The notes below the pieces were generated by a model. It was not told the DNA's origin, did not search any database, and saw nothing but the letters and a program-made list of their open reading frames with translations. DNA of 64,000 bases, taken from the NCBI GenBank assembly GCA_028583605.1, contig CM053333.1, positions 28,437,302-28,501,301 of the forward strand, in the 5' to 3' direction. Numbering within the stretch: position 1 is the stretch's first letter; each line of letters starts with the position of its first letter. A program made the translations under genes and the position numbers. This stretch comes from Dastarcus helophoroides (Eukaryota > Arthropoda > Insecta > Coleoptera > Bothrideridae). Below, one piece after another: positions 1-10,603 of the stretch.

Positions 1-2289
1 AGAAAAAAACTCCTTTCTCGAATCAAATCTACTGTAGCGTAATCAAGTGTTTAAAATATGCGATTTTGACCTAAAAGAATTAATTGTATCCATAGATATT
101 GAAATATTCATCATGTAGCTAAAACAGGAATATTTGTGGAACGGTGTAAGGCAATTTATTAAAACTTTGTCTGTTTAGTGTTCTTAGCGTTTTGTCCTCA
201 AAACCGTAATCCTTCTGTAAGAGAGCCCCCAAAGAGAGTTTGATAAAGTGCTGGAACGATAATTAATATGGTCTTTTATATTTATTAATTCACGTTAGAT
301 TTCAGCATTCTCGGCGTTAGCGGTAAACAACCTCTTCAATATCAAGGAGATTTGATGAAGCTTATAGTCTTAGATCGGCACTAGTGTCACAACAGAAACA
401 TTTACCATAAATCACTCGAACAACCCGGTAATACTTGGCACAGAAATAAATTTCCCTTACTAAGAGATTATGGTAATTTATAGCTTCTATTAGATTTGTT
501 TTAAATGTTTCTCCTGACTTCCAGGTGTAGCTTTGCAAATTCCAGTCTTGTTCAACTGGCTTAATGTGGCAAAAAATTGAGCGAAAATTTCTGGACAATA
601 TTAACTTATCAGTGTACTTAACTGAAATATTCTCATTTATGGTTACTAAATGTCTGGTCGTGTAATGTTAGTTATTTGTGCGGAAATAACTCTGGTACGG
701 GTAAATCGATTTTGAGGAAGTTTCCCTAAAATGTTGAACATTTTTGGATATGTTTTTGGCCACTTTGGCACTCTTAACGTAGTGTGCTAAAACGTACATC
801 TCGGTTACAAATAACAAAAATAATTTTAAAGTCGCAAATATTTTCTAAACAATGAATGCTATTGTAAAAATGGTTTTTAAAAAATGTGACTCTTTACTAA
901 AATACATCTTAATATTTTGCATCAAGATAAAAATTGGTAATGGTGTGTTAATTTTATATTGCAGCAATTTTAGAGCAATTATCGCATTTTATTTTTCAAT
1001 TAAAAGTTAGAGGTAGCTCTGAAACTTGCTCATACTTAGTCTCGAATCGAATTTTGTTTTAACTTAATAGCATTTAATTGTCGATATACTTCGGTTCTTT
1101 GCTCAAACTTATTTGTAATAAAAATAAAAATAACAATCGAGAACAAAATTGAGATTTATTAAATAGAAAATTGGGTTTTTATAAGAAAAATTAAAGTATA
1201 TATTATAGTTGCAATTATCTTAGACTGCTTTACTGTTACTATTGAAATATATTAATTGTTATTTACATAAACCAGATTTAAATACACTCTGATGGTTGGT
1301 GCTGCTGAATTTAATTTTATCAATTAAGAAGTATATTTATTAGCTAACGACTTATTAACGTATCACAATATCTTTACAGAACTGTAACAGTCATATACAT
1401 ACGTATAATAAATATGATTACAATTGATTCTGTAGCTCCTTTTAGTTTCTAAGCATAATTTAAATACCTTTGTCTGCTAGGAAAATTATATCAATGTTAA
1501 TGCATTTTAAATAGGTTCATCTAAATTCAAATTGACCGATCACAAGCTTCAATGTTTAATTGCATTCAAGCTAGTCTATTTGGGTCTGCCAATATATAAG
1601 TTTGATTAGACGGCAATCGAACGATTCAATGTATTCATGTCCTTAATTTTTACAAAAGTGACTAGTATTACGTAGGAGAACAGTGGAAAGTAATTGTGGG
1701 AGCTACTCACGTTTAAAAGAAAAAAATTGCATGCAATAGCTATCAGCTTAAAATGATATTTACGATCTCGCCTAGTCTGAATAATACAAAGGGTTCTATT
1801 TTAAATTAAATATGTCCGCATCTTGCACACTACATGTGTCTATACATTCTTAAAATACCGTTCCACATGGACTCTTTCTATATTATTTGAAGTACCTCTT
1901 GCAATTTATGATTCGCTACCCGAGAGCTGCTTCCACCGCAACAAGAGGGTCTCGCGCTCTTGGGCCGATGAATACACGTAAAGCGAAAAAAAAAAAACTA
2001 TAATAATATATATTTCAGACATGTGTGGGGCCTGCAGATAAAGATATTTATTTGCGAGTTGTGCCCTAAATTTGAAAATAACATGAGTATTAAGGAAATG
2101 CTACCTACTTTATATAATTCAGTCCGGTGCAAATTAAAATTATACCATTTTAATTTATTTACTCGTTTAGTTATTTAATTTTCAATGGACGTTTAGCATT
2201 TTTTTAAACATAGTTTCCAAAATGACGACAAAACATTTACAGCTAGTACGATAGAAAATAAGTAACATAATTAACATCTTTAACCTTTA
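1..2289. other. AT-rich stretch, no gene recognised
   Basis: No open reading frame here has a recognisable domain; the longest, 78 codons on the minus strand at 362-598, looks like chance. I see no RNA gene, clear inverted repeat or tandem repeat. A slightly more GC-rich patch at 1915-1985 could be a decayed repeat but has no diagnostic motif. Confidence 0.5.
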
Positions 2290-2703
2290 TTGTGGGGATT
2301 CTTCAATATTCATAACTATTAAACTCTATTAACGGTAAATACAACTAGAGATATTAAAAATTCCACAATGTTTTTATAATATTTGCTGTGGTCGGACCTA
2401 GTTTCGCTTTTCAGCATCGTTGGCGGTTATACCAATAATTTGTTTAGCTGTTGTTATGCTGATAAGCCTTATAGATCACAAACTCCTATAAATATTCCTT
2501 CTAATCCGAATTCTCATCCAAAGCTTCAGTTAGAGAACTGTTCAGAAGATCTAGCTCCTAGTTCATAAGTGAAATTTGTCTCGATTGTAAATGTTTGTTA
2601 ATTTCTAGGGCTTCAAAGAAATGAAGTGTTTTAGTATTATCGCAAATATGTAAGACTTCTACTAGGTTCGCGCTTGTAAGTTTATGTTGTGTTTCTAATA
2701 GAT
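2290..2703 (-). pseudogene. Penelope-like element, C-terminal end and 3' UTR (part 1 of a split copy)
   Basis: Read on the minus strand, about 2530-2703 encodes the last residues of a Penelope-like polyprotein: it begins LLETQHKLT and ends near LDENSD before a stop. Downstream is a 3' UTR shared with 26262-26745 and 38405-38720, ending in a tail with an AATAAAG-like signal. The reading frame resumes at 5757 on the far side of an inserted LINE, where the preceding residues (SNFARHLL) and the GIY-YIG domain are found. The C-terminal sequence carries a premature stop (after ISLMN), so this is a dead copy. The plus-strand ORF at 2383-2568 is an antisense shadow of this UTR. Confidence 0.75.
2696..2703. 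repeat. Target-site duplication of the Jockey-type LINE, left copy
   Basis: The 8 bases TAATAGAT here recur at 5749-5756 just after the AAT-repeat tail of the LINE. Without the LINE the PLE reading frame on the minus strand is continuous. Because the LINE tail is (AAT)n, the exact duplication length is uncertain by a few bases. Confidence 0.75.
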
Positions 2704-5700
2704 TCCAACGGTCTTTGACCGGCAGATCCTTTCACTCTAGAAGCATCATCATCATCATCATCTTTACCTTCTACGCTGTAAAAAATGCATACACAAAGGA
2801 CCTTTTCGAGTCCAAAGATGATTATTATCTCTGTAAACATTGAAGGTAACAAGAAAGAACTACTGCAGAACCTATGCAACAACAAGACTGCGATGTCTTA
2901 TGCATACAGGAAACCCACAGAGATAGCTATCACAAGAGACCTTTAATCCAAGGCATGCGGCTTATTGCTGAGAGACCTTATCGACAGCAGGGAAGCGCAG
3001 TATTCATAAAGTCTACTCATATAACTGAGGCTAACGAAATAGAAATAATAACAGTAGAATTCAACAACTGCACAATCACCTCTATACACCGAAATCAAGG
3101 CCCAAGAATTCCACTTTCTGAATCCACACAAGATACAGTCGGGGACTTCAACAGTTACAGTAGTCTTTGGGGATACCCAGACGAAGACAGAAACGGAGAC
3201 TAGCTGATTCAGAGGGCAGATGCAAATAATCTAACCCTTCAACATGACAACAAATTACCGGCCTCCTTTAACAGTGGGAGATGGCGCAGAGGCTATAACC
3301 CGGATCTGAAATTTGTAAGTGATAGAATAACAGATCAGTGCATCAAGGGGGTATGTCCACCGATACCGAACACTCAACATAGGCCAATCATGTGCCAGAT
3401 CACTGCTATAGTCTGACCCTACACTATCCCTTTTAGACGTAGATATAACTTTCAAAGGCGAATTGGACTAAATTTCTACTGGACAAAGCGGTAGTCACAC
3501 TTACACCCTGCCCAGGCTCATACAATAAATTTGTGGAATCCATTAAAAAATGCTCACGTTTCTGAATCCCCAGAGGATGTAACACTATATCAAGGGCCTA
3601 ACAACAGCAACGAAGGCCAAACTCGAGAATTACATCACACTCTTTGAGACCAACCTTCTGGGAGAAGACACAATAGAAGCGGGAAAACAACTAATCAGCT
3701 CTATATCCGAGCTCAAGAGGGAGAAGTGGATCAAACTAATTCAAGAGCTTGACATGAGTAGAAGCAGCTACAAAGGTTGGAGACCACTAAACCTCTTAAA
3801 CAGAGACTCAACCCACCCAAGAACCCACACCAATGTAACGGCAAATCAAATAGCCACGCAGCTAGCAGTAAACGGTAAACCAGATCAAATGCCTCCCCGA
3901 CATGAAACCAACAAAAACCGATTAGAGGGGGAAGAAATGATGGAACTGGCTGCCCCCTTAACCATACAAGAACTAAGTATGGCAATAAAGAAGTGCAAAG
4001 CGCGGAAAGCTGCTGGACTAAATGATATTATGACTGAGCAGATCAAACATTTTGGACCAAAAGTAAAACAATGGCTACTGGATATGTTCAATGCTTGTCT
4101 ACCGAAGTGCAAAATCCCAAGTATCTGGCGAAAAACGAAGATCATAGCCGCCCTTGAACCAGGGAAGGAAGCCAGTATCCCCAAAAGCTACCGTCTAATC
4201 TCCCCCCTGTGCCATACATATAAAATCTTCGAAAGAATGATACAAACTCGCTTTACACTGGCCGTAGAACCTATCCTCATACCGCAACAGGCTCAATTTC
4301 GCCCAGGGAAAAGCTGCACTGCACAAGTACTTAATCTAACGCAGCATATTGAGGACGACCTCCAAAAAGGCCTTATAACCGGTGCCGTATTCATCAACCC
4401 AACGGTTGCGTATGACACCATTAACATCAGGCTCCTGATGCAGAAAGTGTATGCTGCCACTAAGGATATTGACCTCAGGAACACCATCAGAAACCTGCTT
4501 TATAACAGGAGGTTTCTGGTGAAATTCTAGGAAAAATGCAGCAGATGGAGGAATCAAAGGAACGGCCTACCATAGGGAAGTGTGCTGACACCCCGCGTCT
4601 TTAACATCTACACAAACGACCAACCCCTCCCAGCAAACAAAAACAGTTATAAATATGCAGATGACAGGTCAATTACATCACAAGGAAGAACATTCGAGGA
4701 GGTAGAACAACACTTAAGTGAGGCGCTACTAGAAATAGACCTCTACTACCGAAGGAATCAATTGAAACCAAACCCAACGAAAACACAAGTACAAGTTCAC
4801 CTCCGTAATAAGCAGGCAACCAGAAAATTGCAAATTAAATGGAAAGGGATACCACTAGAACACGGTCTGAACCCCAAATATCTGAGTGTAACTCTTGACA
4901 TGGCCTTAACATTTAAACGTCACTGCCTCAATACCAAATTGAAAGTCAGCGGGAGAAACAATATAATGCGGAAACTGACATGTTCTTGCTGGGGAGCAGA
5001 ATCGAGAGTCCTCAAAACCTTAGCAATCGCTCTATGCCATTCCTCAGCTGAGTATGCTTGCCCGGTGTAATATAAATCAGTGCACGCAAAGCAAGTGGAT
5101 ATCGCCCTCAACGAGACAAGCAGAATTATTACCGGATGCTTAAAACCCACACCGACGAACAAGATCCACCACCTAGCTGGCATCGCCCCTCCTGCCGTCC
5201 TCAGAGAGGCACCCGCATTAAATGAAAGGCTCAAATCAACAGAACTGGAACGCCACCCCCTCGATGGCTTGCAACCGGTTCATCAGAGACTAAAGTCGAA
5301 ACGAAGCTTCTTGAGAACTACGCAAAAATATGGAGAGCGTAAAAGCAGGGTAGACCTATGGAGGGAGACTGAAGATCATCACTGGATGGAACCGAAAGAG
5401 GACTTGGCACCAGTTTGCGACGAAAGCTGGGAGATATAGCGGGCGCTGAATAGATTATGCACGGGGACCTCAAGATCACGAGATACGCTGAACAAATGGG
5501 GTTATCCTGTAGACTCCAGCCTCTGCGAATGTGAAGCACAACAAACCACCGCACACATCTACAAGTACCCACTCTGTCCCGCCCAATGCACCCTAGAGGA
5601 TCTTAAAGCAGCAAAGCCAAATGCAAACGACGTTGCCCGCTTCTGGGCAAGAGGTGTTTAATATGTTACATATATGTATTGTACATATAACTTACTGTAT

Positions 5701-5748
5701 CCTCTGTTATATATACATATACTGATGCTCTGACACGAATAATAATAA
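2704..5748 (+). mobile_element. Jockey-clade non-LTR retrotransposon (LINE), 5'-truncated, inactive
   Basis: A LINE in plus orientation carrying apurinic endonuclease, reverse transcriptase and a C-terminal cysteine region, ending in an (AAT)n tail at about 5739-5753. It lies inside a minus-strand Penelope-like element and is bounded by an 8-bp duplication. No ORF1 (gag) is visible: only about 110 bp precede the endonuclease, so the copy is 5'-truncated. ORF2 is broken by several stops and frameshifts. The short AAT tail in place of poly(A) and the domain order fit the Jockey group (X-element/BS relatives); the clade is assigned from motif resemblance only. Confidence 0.8.
2818..5661 (+). pseudogene. 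LINE ORF2 (endonuclease-reverse transcriptase), broken
   Basis: The product would nick DNA and copy its own RNA at the target. The endonuclease has CIQETH (about 2910) and GDFNS (about 3143), but the stretch between them is shortened, suggesting an internal deletion, and a frameshift lies near 2874-2880. After a stop at 3201 the linker runs through several frames. Reverse transcriptase follows at 3754-4530 (FRPGKSC near 4300, AYDTIN near 4410, an altered block where aspartates are usual) and 4582-5070 (YADD at about 4654-4665, preceded by FNIYTNDQP). The tail (5080-5661) contains CECEAQQTTAHIYKYPLC, a cysteine/histidine cluster typical of Jockey ORF2 C-termini. Stops or shifts near 3201, 4530, 5070 and 5439 make it non-functional. 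Confidence 0.85.
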
Positions 5749-5756
5749 TAATAGAT
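5749..5756. repeat. Target-site duplication of the LINE, right copy
   Basis: TAATAGAT, matching 2696-2703, placed directly after the AAT tail and directly before the resumed Penelope-like sequence. Confidence 0.7.
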
Positions 5757-6440
5757 GCCTTGCAAAATTTGATCTTTGTGGATATTTATTTCTAAAGGGA
5801 GCAAGATATTCACTGTACCTAATGTGACAATTACGTGATGTTTGACTTACGTAGACAACATTACATTCAGAGCAATTTAATCTATAAATACCAGATTTAC
5901 CAAGCAAATGATTTAAAGGTAGGTGTCTCTTGGGATGTACGAAAAATCATATTTTTGTGGTCGGCTGTTTAGAAAAAATAGTTTTTTTTATATGTTAACC
6001 TATTCATGGTGTTTTTAAAATATACATTGCAGTAAGCTACTTGTTTGATTATTGTAACTTCTCGATTAAAATGTTCTTCATTCACTGCTACCATATAAGC
6101 TCTATTTTTCATCAAATTGTATGCTGCCAATTTATGTGAAATTGGACGTAAGAAATCATTTGGAAATGTAATTATTCTTATATGTTTTTCAGTAACCTTT
6201 TCATTTAAAAACGAACTATTTCAAAAAATTTAATTCTTCTGTCAAAATTTCCAGTTTCTTTTTGGAATTTAGTACCTTCAAAGAGTTAAGAGTCTTTTGC
6301 TCAAAATGTGTGATTTCTTCATGTTTGTCGTATTTATGATTTTGTTCCAGGAATGCCATTTTATTTAAAATTTTGATTTTAGTCAGGAAAATTTTTCTTA
6401 TAATTTTGCCTTTAATTCTATATTCGATTTAAATCTCGAA
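5757..6440 (-). pseudogene. Penelope-like element: post-RT region and GIY-YIG endonuclease (part 2 of the split copy)
   Basis: On the minus strand, 5757-5907 encodes SGIYRLNCSECNVVYVSQTS followed by SNFARHLL, the N-terminal half of a GIY-YIG endonuclease as found at the C-terminus of Penelope-like retroelements (the second motif reads VYV here). Upstream in the gene, about 6030-6180, the translation gives FPNDFLRPISHKLAAYNLMK and an IIKQVAY segment, typical of the region just after the Penelope reverse transcriptase. At about 6240-6330 a helical stretch (FEQKTLNSLKVLNSKKK) resembles an N-terminal region, so the reverse transcriptase core between them appears deleted. Frameshifts near 5950 and 6230 confirm decay. 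The protein continues into 2530-2703 beyond the LINE. Confidence 0.75.
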
Positions 6441-9112
6441 ACTTAAAAAAAAACGTATTCCTAAACTGATTCTGGTTAGAAACAGCAGAAATGAATTTTT
6501 ACTGAAAACTTCAAGTTTAAACTTACAATTTTTACTATCTTCCTTTTTGAAAATTTCACTTTCTCGTTTCGTCTATTAGTTTAGAAGTTAGACCATTTTT
6601 AGGGTTTTCTACCTTAAAAAGAAAAGCTGGAACTCTTTTAATCTCACTATCGTGTCCGTCCCTCCGTCAGTCCGTCCGCCCTTCTGTCACAAAGAGGTTT
6701 TTCTTGAAGACTATGTAACCTAGGAATTTGAAATTTTGCATAGCATTAGTTCTCGATGATCCACTCAAAACCGCCAGCCAACCTTTACAAAAAGAAAATA
6801 TTTCATAATAAAATGGGAGATATTTGGTCAACAAAAAATCAAATATTAGTTAATATATCGTGTGAAGTATCATTTGAAAGAGATACTTCTAAAATCCTAA
6901 AATATTTTCTTAATAATTTTTGTTTTAATGATCTTAAAAATATAGCCCAAAATGTGGAAAAAATGACCATTCCTCCTTGATCTCCCAGATTTCTAGATAG
7001 GGTTAGTAGAAATAAGGTCATAAATTATTGAAAAACTGCAGGTTTTTTCGATATCATTATTGTTTAGGGAAAATAGGTCCTTGCATTTGAAGATTTTTTT
7101 TACCCATATGGTATTAATTTTTTTAAAATAAAGTACTAGATTTAGCCGAAGGAGAGAATCCAGATCAAATTTGTCTACTACATTATTTCATTATTTCGGA
7201 GTAAGTACAGGTATATTAAATTGCACGCAACGCTTTAAGTACGATTGGAATCGAACATTTTAGCGCTATACGATGCGATCCCATAAACTAAATTAGTCAT
7301 CAGTTCATCACCTTTTTACCCAAGACATTATTAAAATAGTCACCAGTTCCGTAAATATTGCGATTGATTGTAGACAAATAAATATATAATTTCATATTCT
7401 CTAAGGTGACAGTTGTTAATTACATACATTAAATTTCAATGAAAAGTATCACCGTAAATAACTTTTTAGGTCACAAGCTTTTTTATAAGTTTTCAAAAAT
7501 ATTTGACAAATTCCAAAAGGTTAATTGGAATAATTAATGAAAATTAAAGCATAATAAATACCATATTTTATCATTTCTAATTTATGTGGTCATATTTCGT
7601 CCACATATTAAATAGGACTAAGACGAATTGCAACAGAAAATATTCTTTTCAATTTTTACTGATATTTATTAATGTAATATCAGTATATGGGAAACCAACG
7701 ATTGCAAATGATTAAAATAATGTTCTTTTAAAATTTAATCAACAAATTAATTGTGACAAATTTTTCTCTGCTCCTAAGGTAAGTAATTATAAAAGAAATT
7801 GCGGAAGCTATACTAGACGTATCACCATTTTAAAATCAAAGGGAGTTTATCTTTTAAACCTGAAGTGAATAATTTTTGCTTCCCCCTTTTCAAACTTTGT
7901 ATGGATGGGTTATGGAACAAGATGTTTCTGATTTTTCAAAGGAGATATTTGACGATCTAATTCGCGCTATGAAAAAGACGACACAGACGAATCTTTTAAG
8001 AGTTGAGTCGTAATTACAATTTCTTTATGACAGGGACACTTAATCATTTTGAATTCCCAAACTTAATGTAATTTATGAATGCTTTGTTAACATGATGAAC
8101 GTTTCTTTTGATCTTTGATTAAATGTTGTCAATTTAACTTCCAAGACTATATTATCAGTTATTCATTTTGTCCAGATTTACTGTGAGAAATGAGCCCCAA
8201 ATGGGGTGGGGGAAGGGCTTTAAATTATTCACAATTCATGTAATAGGGGGTGACAACGTTTACTTCAATAGATTTTCTTGTGCAACAAAAAGGATATAAC
8301 TCTGGCCTTCATTCAAAACGGGCGACATCTTTACTGTACTTCAACCACATCAAAGGGCCTTTGCCCTATTTTATAAAGTGATGGCAATCAATTACCCCTT
8401 TCCATTCAATTGTTCTTCTTTTTTAAGTTACGTTATAAATGCATTGTTAGGAAACAACCAATGAAATTTCTATATTTATTAAAATTATTAAGTCCAAACT
8501 TTTAAAAGCATTACCAAATTGGGGTTGATAGTGTAAAGAAATCAAATATAATTTAGGGTCTACTAGTGTACCTGCTGTAAACTGATTTAATAATAAACCC
8601 GGTAACTGTCAACTGTTATTGATATTGCATAGTTAGTTGCAGTATTTAATTGTAGATGCAAAATCAAAAAATAAATGCTCTTTCTTTCTTTTTAAATAAA
8701 ACGCTTTTACTTACTGAATGTTTGTCAAATATAACATCTTTTTTATATCCTTTCAATCGCTCCAGAATTGAATTTAATTTCATTCCAAAAATAATCTACT
8801 TCAATAATCGAAAGTTTGCAAAAATTAAAAAAAAATAGTAAAACGTTCATATCAATATTATCCTTCTAACACCTTAAATAAAGGTAAATTTAATATATGG
8901 TGGGACAACCATTTTTTGATGAATTCAAAATGTAGAAATTTGTAACTCTACGGACTCTATGGAATATTTGTTCAAAGTTTTTGGATATTATTCCAAAATT
9001 TATCCGTTTTAAAGAAGAAGGTGGTGGACTGGAGTTTTTAGTCGTCCGCGGTAGTACCACCCCACGTATCATTAGGAAGCGGTGAAATGATGCTTACATT
9101 ATGTTTCCACCT
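6441..9112. other. AT-rich stretch, no gene recognised
   Basis: No protein motif seen. A pyrimidine-rich run of GTCC repeats lies at 6651-6690. ORFs of 60-74 codons at 6756, 6839, 8656 and 8890 have no recognisable feature and AT-driven composition. Confidence 0.5.
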
Positions 9113-9411
9113 CTGACGCGTGAGTCGGTTCCTGTTATTCTTCTTTCCTCATCCTGTCCTTTTCCTTATTTTCTGTTTTCAATTATTCTGATTTTTTTCT
9201 TGTAATTATTAAAAACAAAGATGATGGATTCTCTTCCTGCAAAAATTCCGGACGTAAACTACTGACGCGTGAGTCGGTTCCTGTTATTCTTCTTTCCTCA
9301 TCCTGTCCTTTTCCTTATTTTCTGTTTTCAACTATTCTGATTTTATTCTTGTAATTATTAAAAACAAAGATGATGGATTCTCTTCGTGCAAAAATTCCGG
9401 ACGTAAACTAC
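9113..9411. repeat. Tandem duplication, two copies of a ~149-bp unit
   Basis: The block starting CTGACGCGTGAGTCGG at 9113 is repeated head-to-tail from 9262; both copies end in CGGACGTAAACTAC. The copies differ at only a few bases (for example CTTCCTGC against CTTCGTGC), so the duplication is recent. No coding content recognised. Confidence 0.9.
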
Positions 9412-9883
9412 CCTCCCGTTCGGATGTCTGGCCTTTATGGTAAGCCGAACTTTAATCTCAAAATGTCTAGCTGTCTGGCTACAAATGCTCCCACAGCCAG
9501 AGTTAATGAAAGGTTTCTTCGGAATTGAATCATGTCATATTATTATAATTTCTAAAAGTGCTTGACGTTTTGTCCACCATTGTAGGGGGCTTTTTCAGGA
9601 ACAAAAGAGAAAGAAGATACAAAATAACAAATGCAAATTACAAGAAAAATACAAGAAAAAAAATTAGGTAGTCTTGGAGCTACAGACAAAAGTAAAAACT
9701 TAAAACTAGAAAATAACAGTATCTTTGCAGTGTAGTTTGAACCCACACTAGTAAAAAGGTCAGAATACTGAAAATATTTCAAAATAAATGCTGTCAAACT
9801 GCCTACCTTTTACATATATGGTTTAGATGGTTGTAGTCGTGTGGAAAGAAATTTAATATTATTTATTAATAATGAAATGCCTT
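9412..9883. other. No gene recognised
   Basis: Between the tandem duplication and the hammerhead repeat array I see no motif. The 81-codon minus-strand ORF at 9552-9797 has no recognisable feature. Confidence 0.4.
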
Positions 9884-10043
9884 TGTAGTCTAGGTTGCAT
9901 TCTACTTGCATACGACATTGTTGGCGATGGCCATAGTTTCTCTATGGACCAATAGGTGGTAGTACTAAGAGTCACACGCTTGACGTCCGTGAATTCTTTA
10001 GTACTTACTTGTCGGAACATTTGTTAGCATTCGAGTTGGATAT

Positions 10044-10086
10044 ACCAAACTGACGAGATCTAACAAGATCGAAACCGGTCTTTGGT
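10044..10086 (+). ncRNA. Type-I hammerhead ribozyme, intact core
   Basis: All parts of the fold are present in order. Stem I is ACCAAA (10044-10049) with TTTGGT (10081-10086). The core CTGACGA is at 10050-10056. Stem II is GATC/GATC (10057-10060, 10067-10070) closing a TAACAA loop. GAAA is at 10071-10074. Stem III is ACC/GGT with no loop nucleotides (10074-10079). The cleavage triplet is GTC, with C17 at 10080. Outer stem I pairing (TTGG with CCAA) is also possible. A stem III this short is known from metazoan hammerheads, which often act as dimers. Confidence 0.88.
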
Positions 10087-10419
10087 TTCCAAACTTCGAA
10101 TCGAATAAATGTTCAAACCTATTGGTCTGTGCATTCGAATCCTTGTCTACTGGAAAATTTTTCCTAGAGAGCAACCGTTTCGCCAGGTGGCAGTGTTTCA
10201 ACTATTGGTAGTTTAGCTACCTATGATTCGCTATACCACGCCTGGAGGGCTGCATGAATTTGTAGTCTAGGTGGCATTCTACTTGCATACGACATGATTG
10301 GCGATGGCCATAGTTTCTCCGTGGACCGATAGGTAGTAGTACTAAGAGTCACACGTATGACGTCCGTGAATTCTTTAGTACTTACTTGTCGGAACATTTG
10401 TTAGCATTCGGCTTGGATA

Positions 10420-10448
10420 ACCAAGCTGACAAGATCGAAACCGGTCTT
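10420..10448 (+). ncRNA. Hammerhead ribozyme copy with damaged core
   Basis: The equivalent position in the second repeat unit reads CTGAC followed directly by AAGATCGAAACC: about 8 bases covering the end of the CTGANGA core and the 5' side of stem II are missing. GAAA, ACCGGTC and part of stem I remain. It should not self-cleave. Confidence 0.75.
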
Positions 10449-10506
10449 AGATTTTCAAACTTCGAATCTAATAAATGTTCAAACCTATTGGTCTGTGCAT
10501 TAGAAT

Positions 10507-10603
10507 GATAATGAAATCATCATCAATCACTTTCACATACATTTTACACTCTTTTTATTTAATCCACGTATTGTTTAATATCTTATTAGTAGTGCCATCT
10601 GTC
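10507..10603 (-). repeat. Dispersed repeat X, left piece, interrupted by a hAT-type element
   Basis: The end of this segment (AGTAGTGCCATCTGTC) joins across the hAT-type insertion to 12887-13125. The joined sequence matches, in reverse, the copy at 56680-56960, where AGTACTGCTATCTCTCATTT is continuous. The left boundary is not resolved. Family unknown. Confidence 0.6.
10596..10603. repeat. 8-bp target-site duplication, left copy (CATCTGTC)
   Basis: CATCTGTC occurs exactly here and at 12887-12894, immediately outside inverted termini starting CAGGC. An 8-bp duplication is the hallmark length for the hAT superfamily. Confidence 0.9.

Larger units (their letters stand above)
9884..10506 (+). 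repeat. Hammerhead-containing tandem repeat array (about 1.65 copies, ~377-bp period)
   Basis: TGTAGTCTAGG at 9884 recurs at 10261, giving a 377-bp period; the second copy is partial and stops just after TTGGTCTGTGCAT. Each copy has a hammerhead-ribozyme segment in the same place (10044-10086 intact, about 10420-10448 damaged), 376 bp apart. The same repeat occurs in inverted orientation at 22420-22945. A transcript of such an array would be cut into unit-length RNAs of roughly 370-377 nt. This matches what is known of hammerhead satellite DNAs and metazoan retrozymes; assignment to either is inference. The minus-strand ORF at 9998-10201 is a shadow. Confidence 0.85.

Noticed and set aside
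2383..2568. Plus-strand 61-codon ORF with a conserved relative at 38496-38717
   Set aside because: Looked like a conserved small protein, but both are antisense to the Penelope-like 3' UTR and the minus strand explains the conservation.
6651..6690. GTCC-rich run as a CRISPR or regulatory array
   Set aside because: Irregular and short, with no spacers; a simple pyrimidine-rich repeat in eukaryotic DNA.
9998..10201. 67-codon minus-strand ORF in the hammerhead repeat
   Set aside because: Not open in the other repeat copies; the conserved signal is the plus-strand ribozyme.
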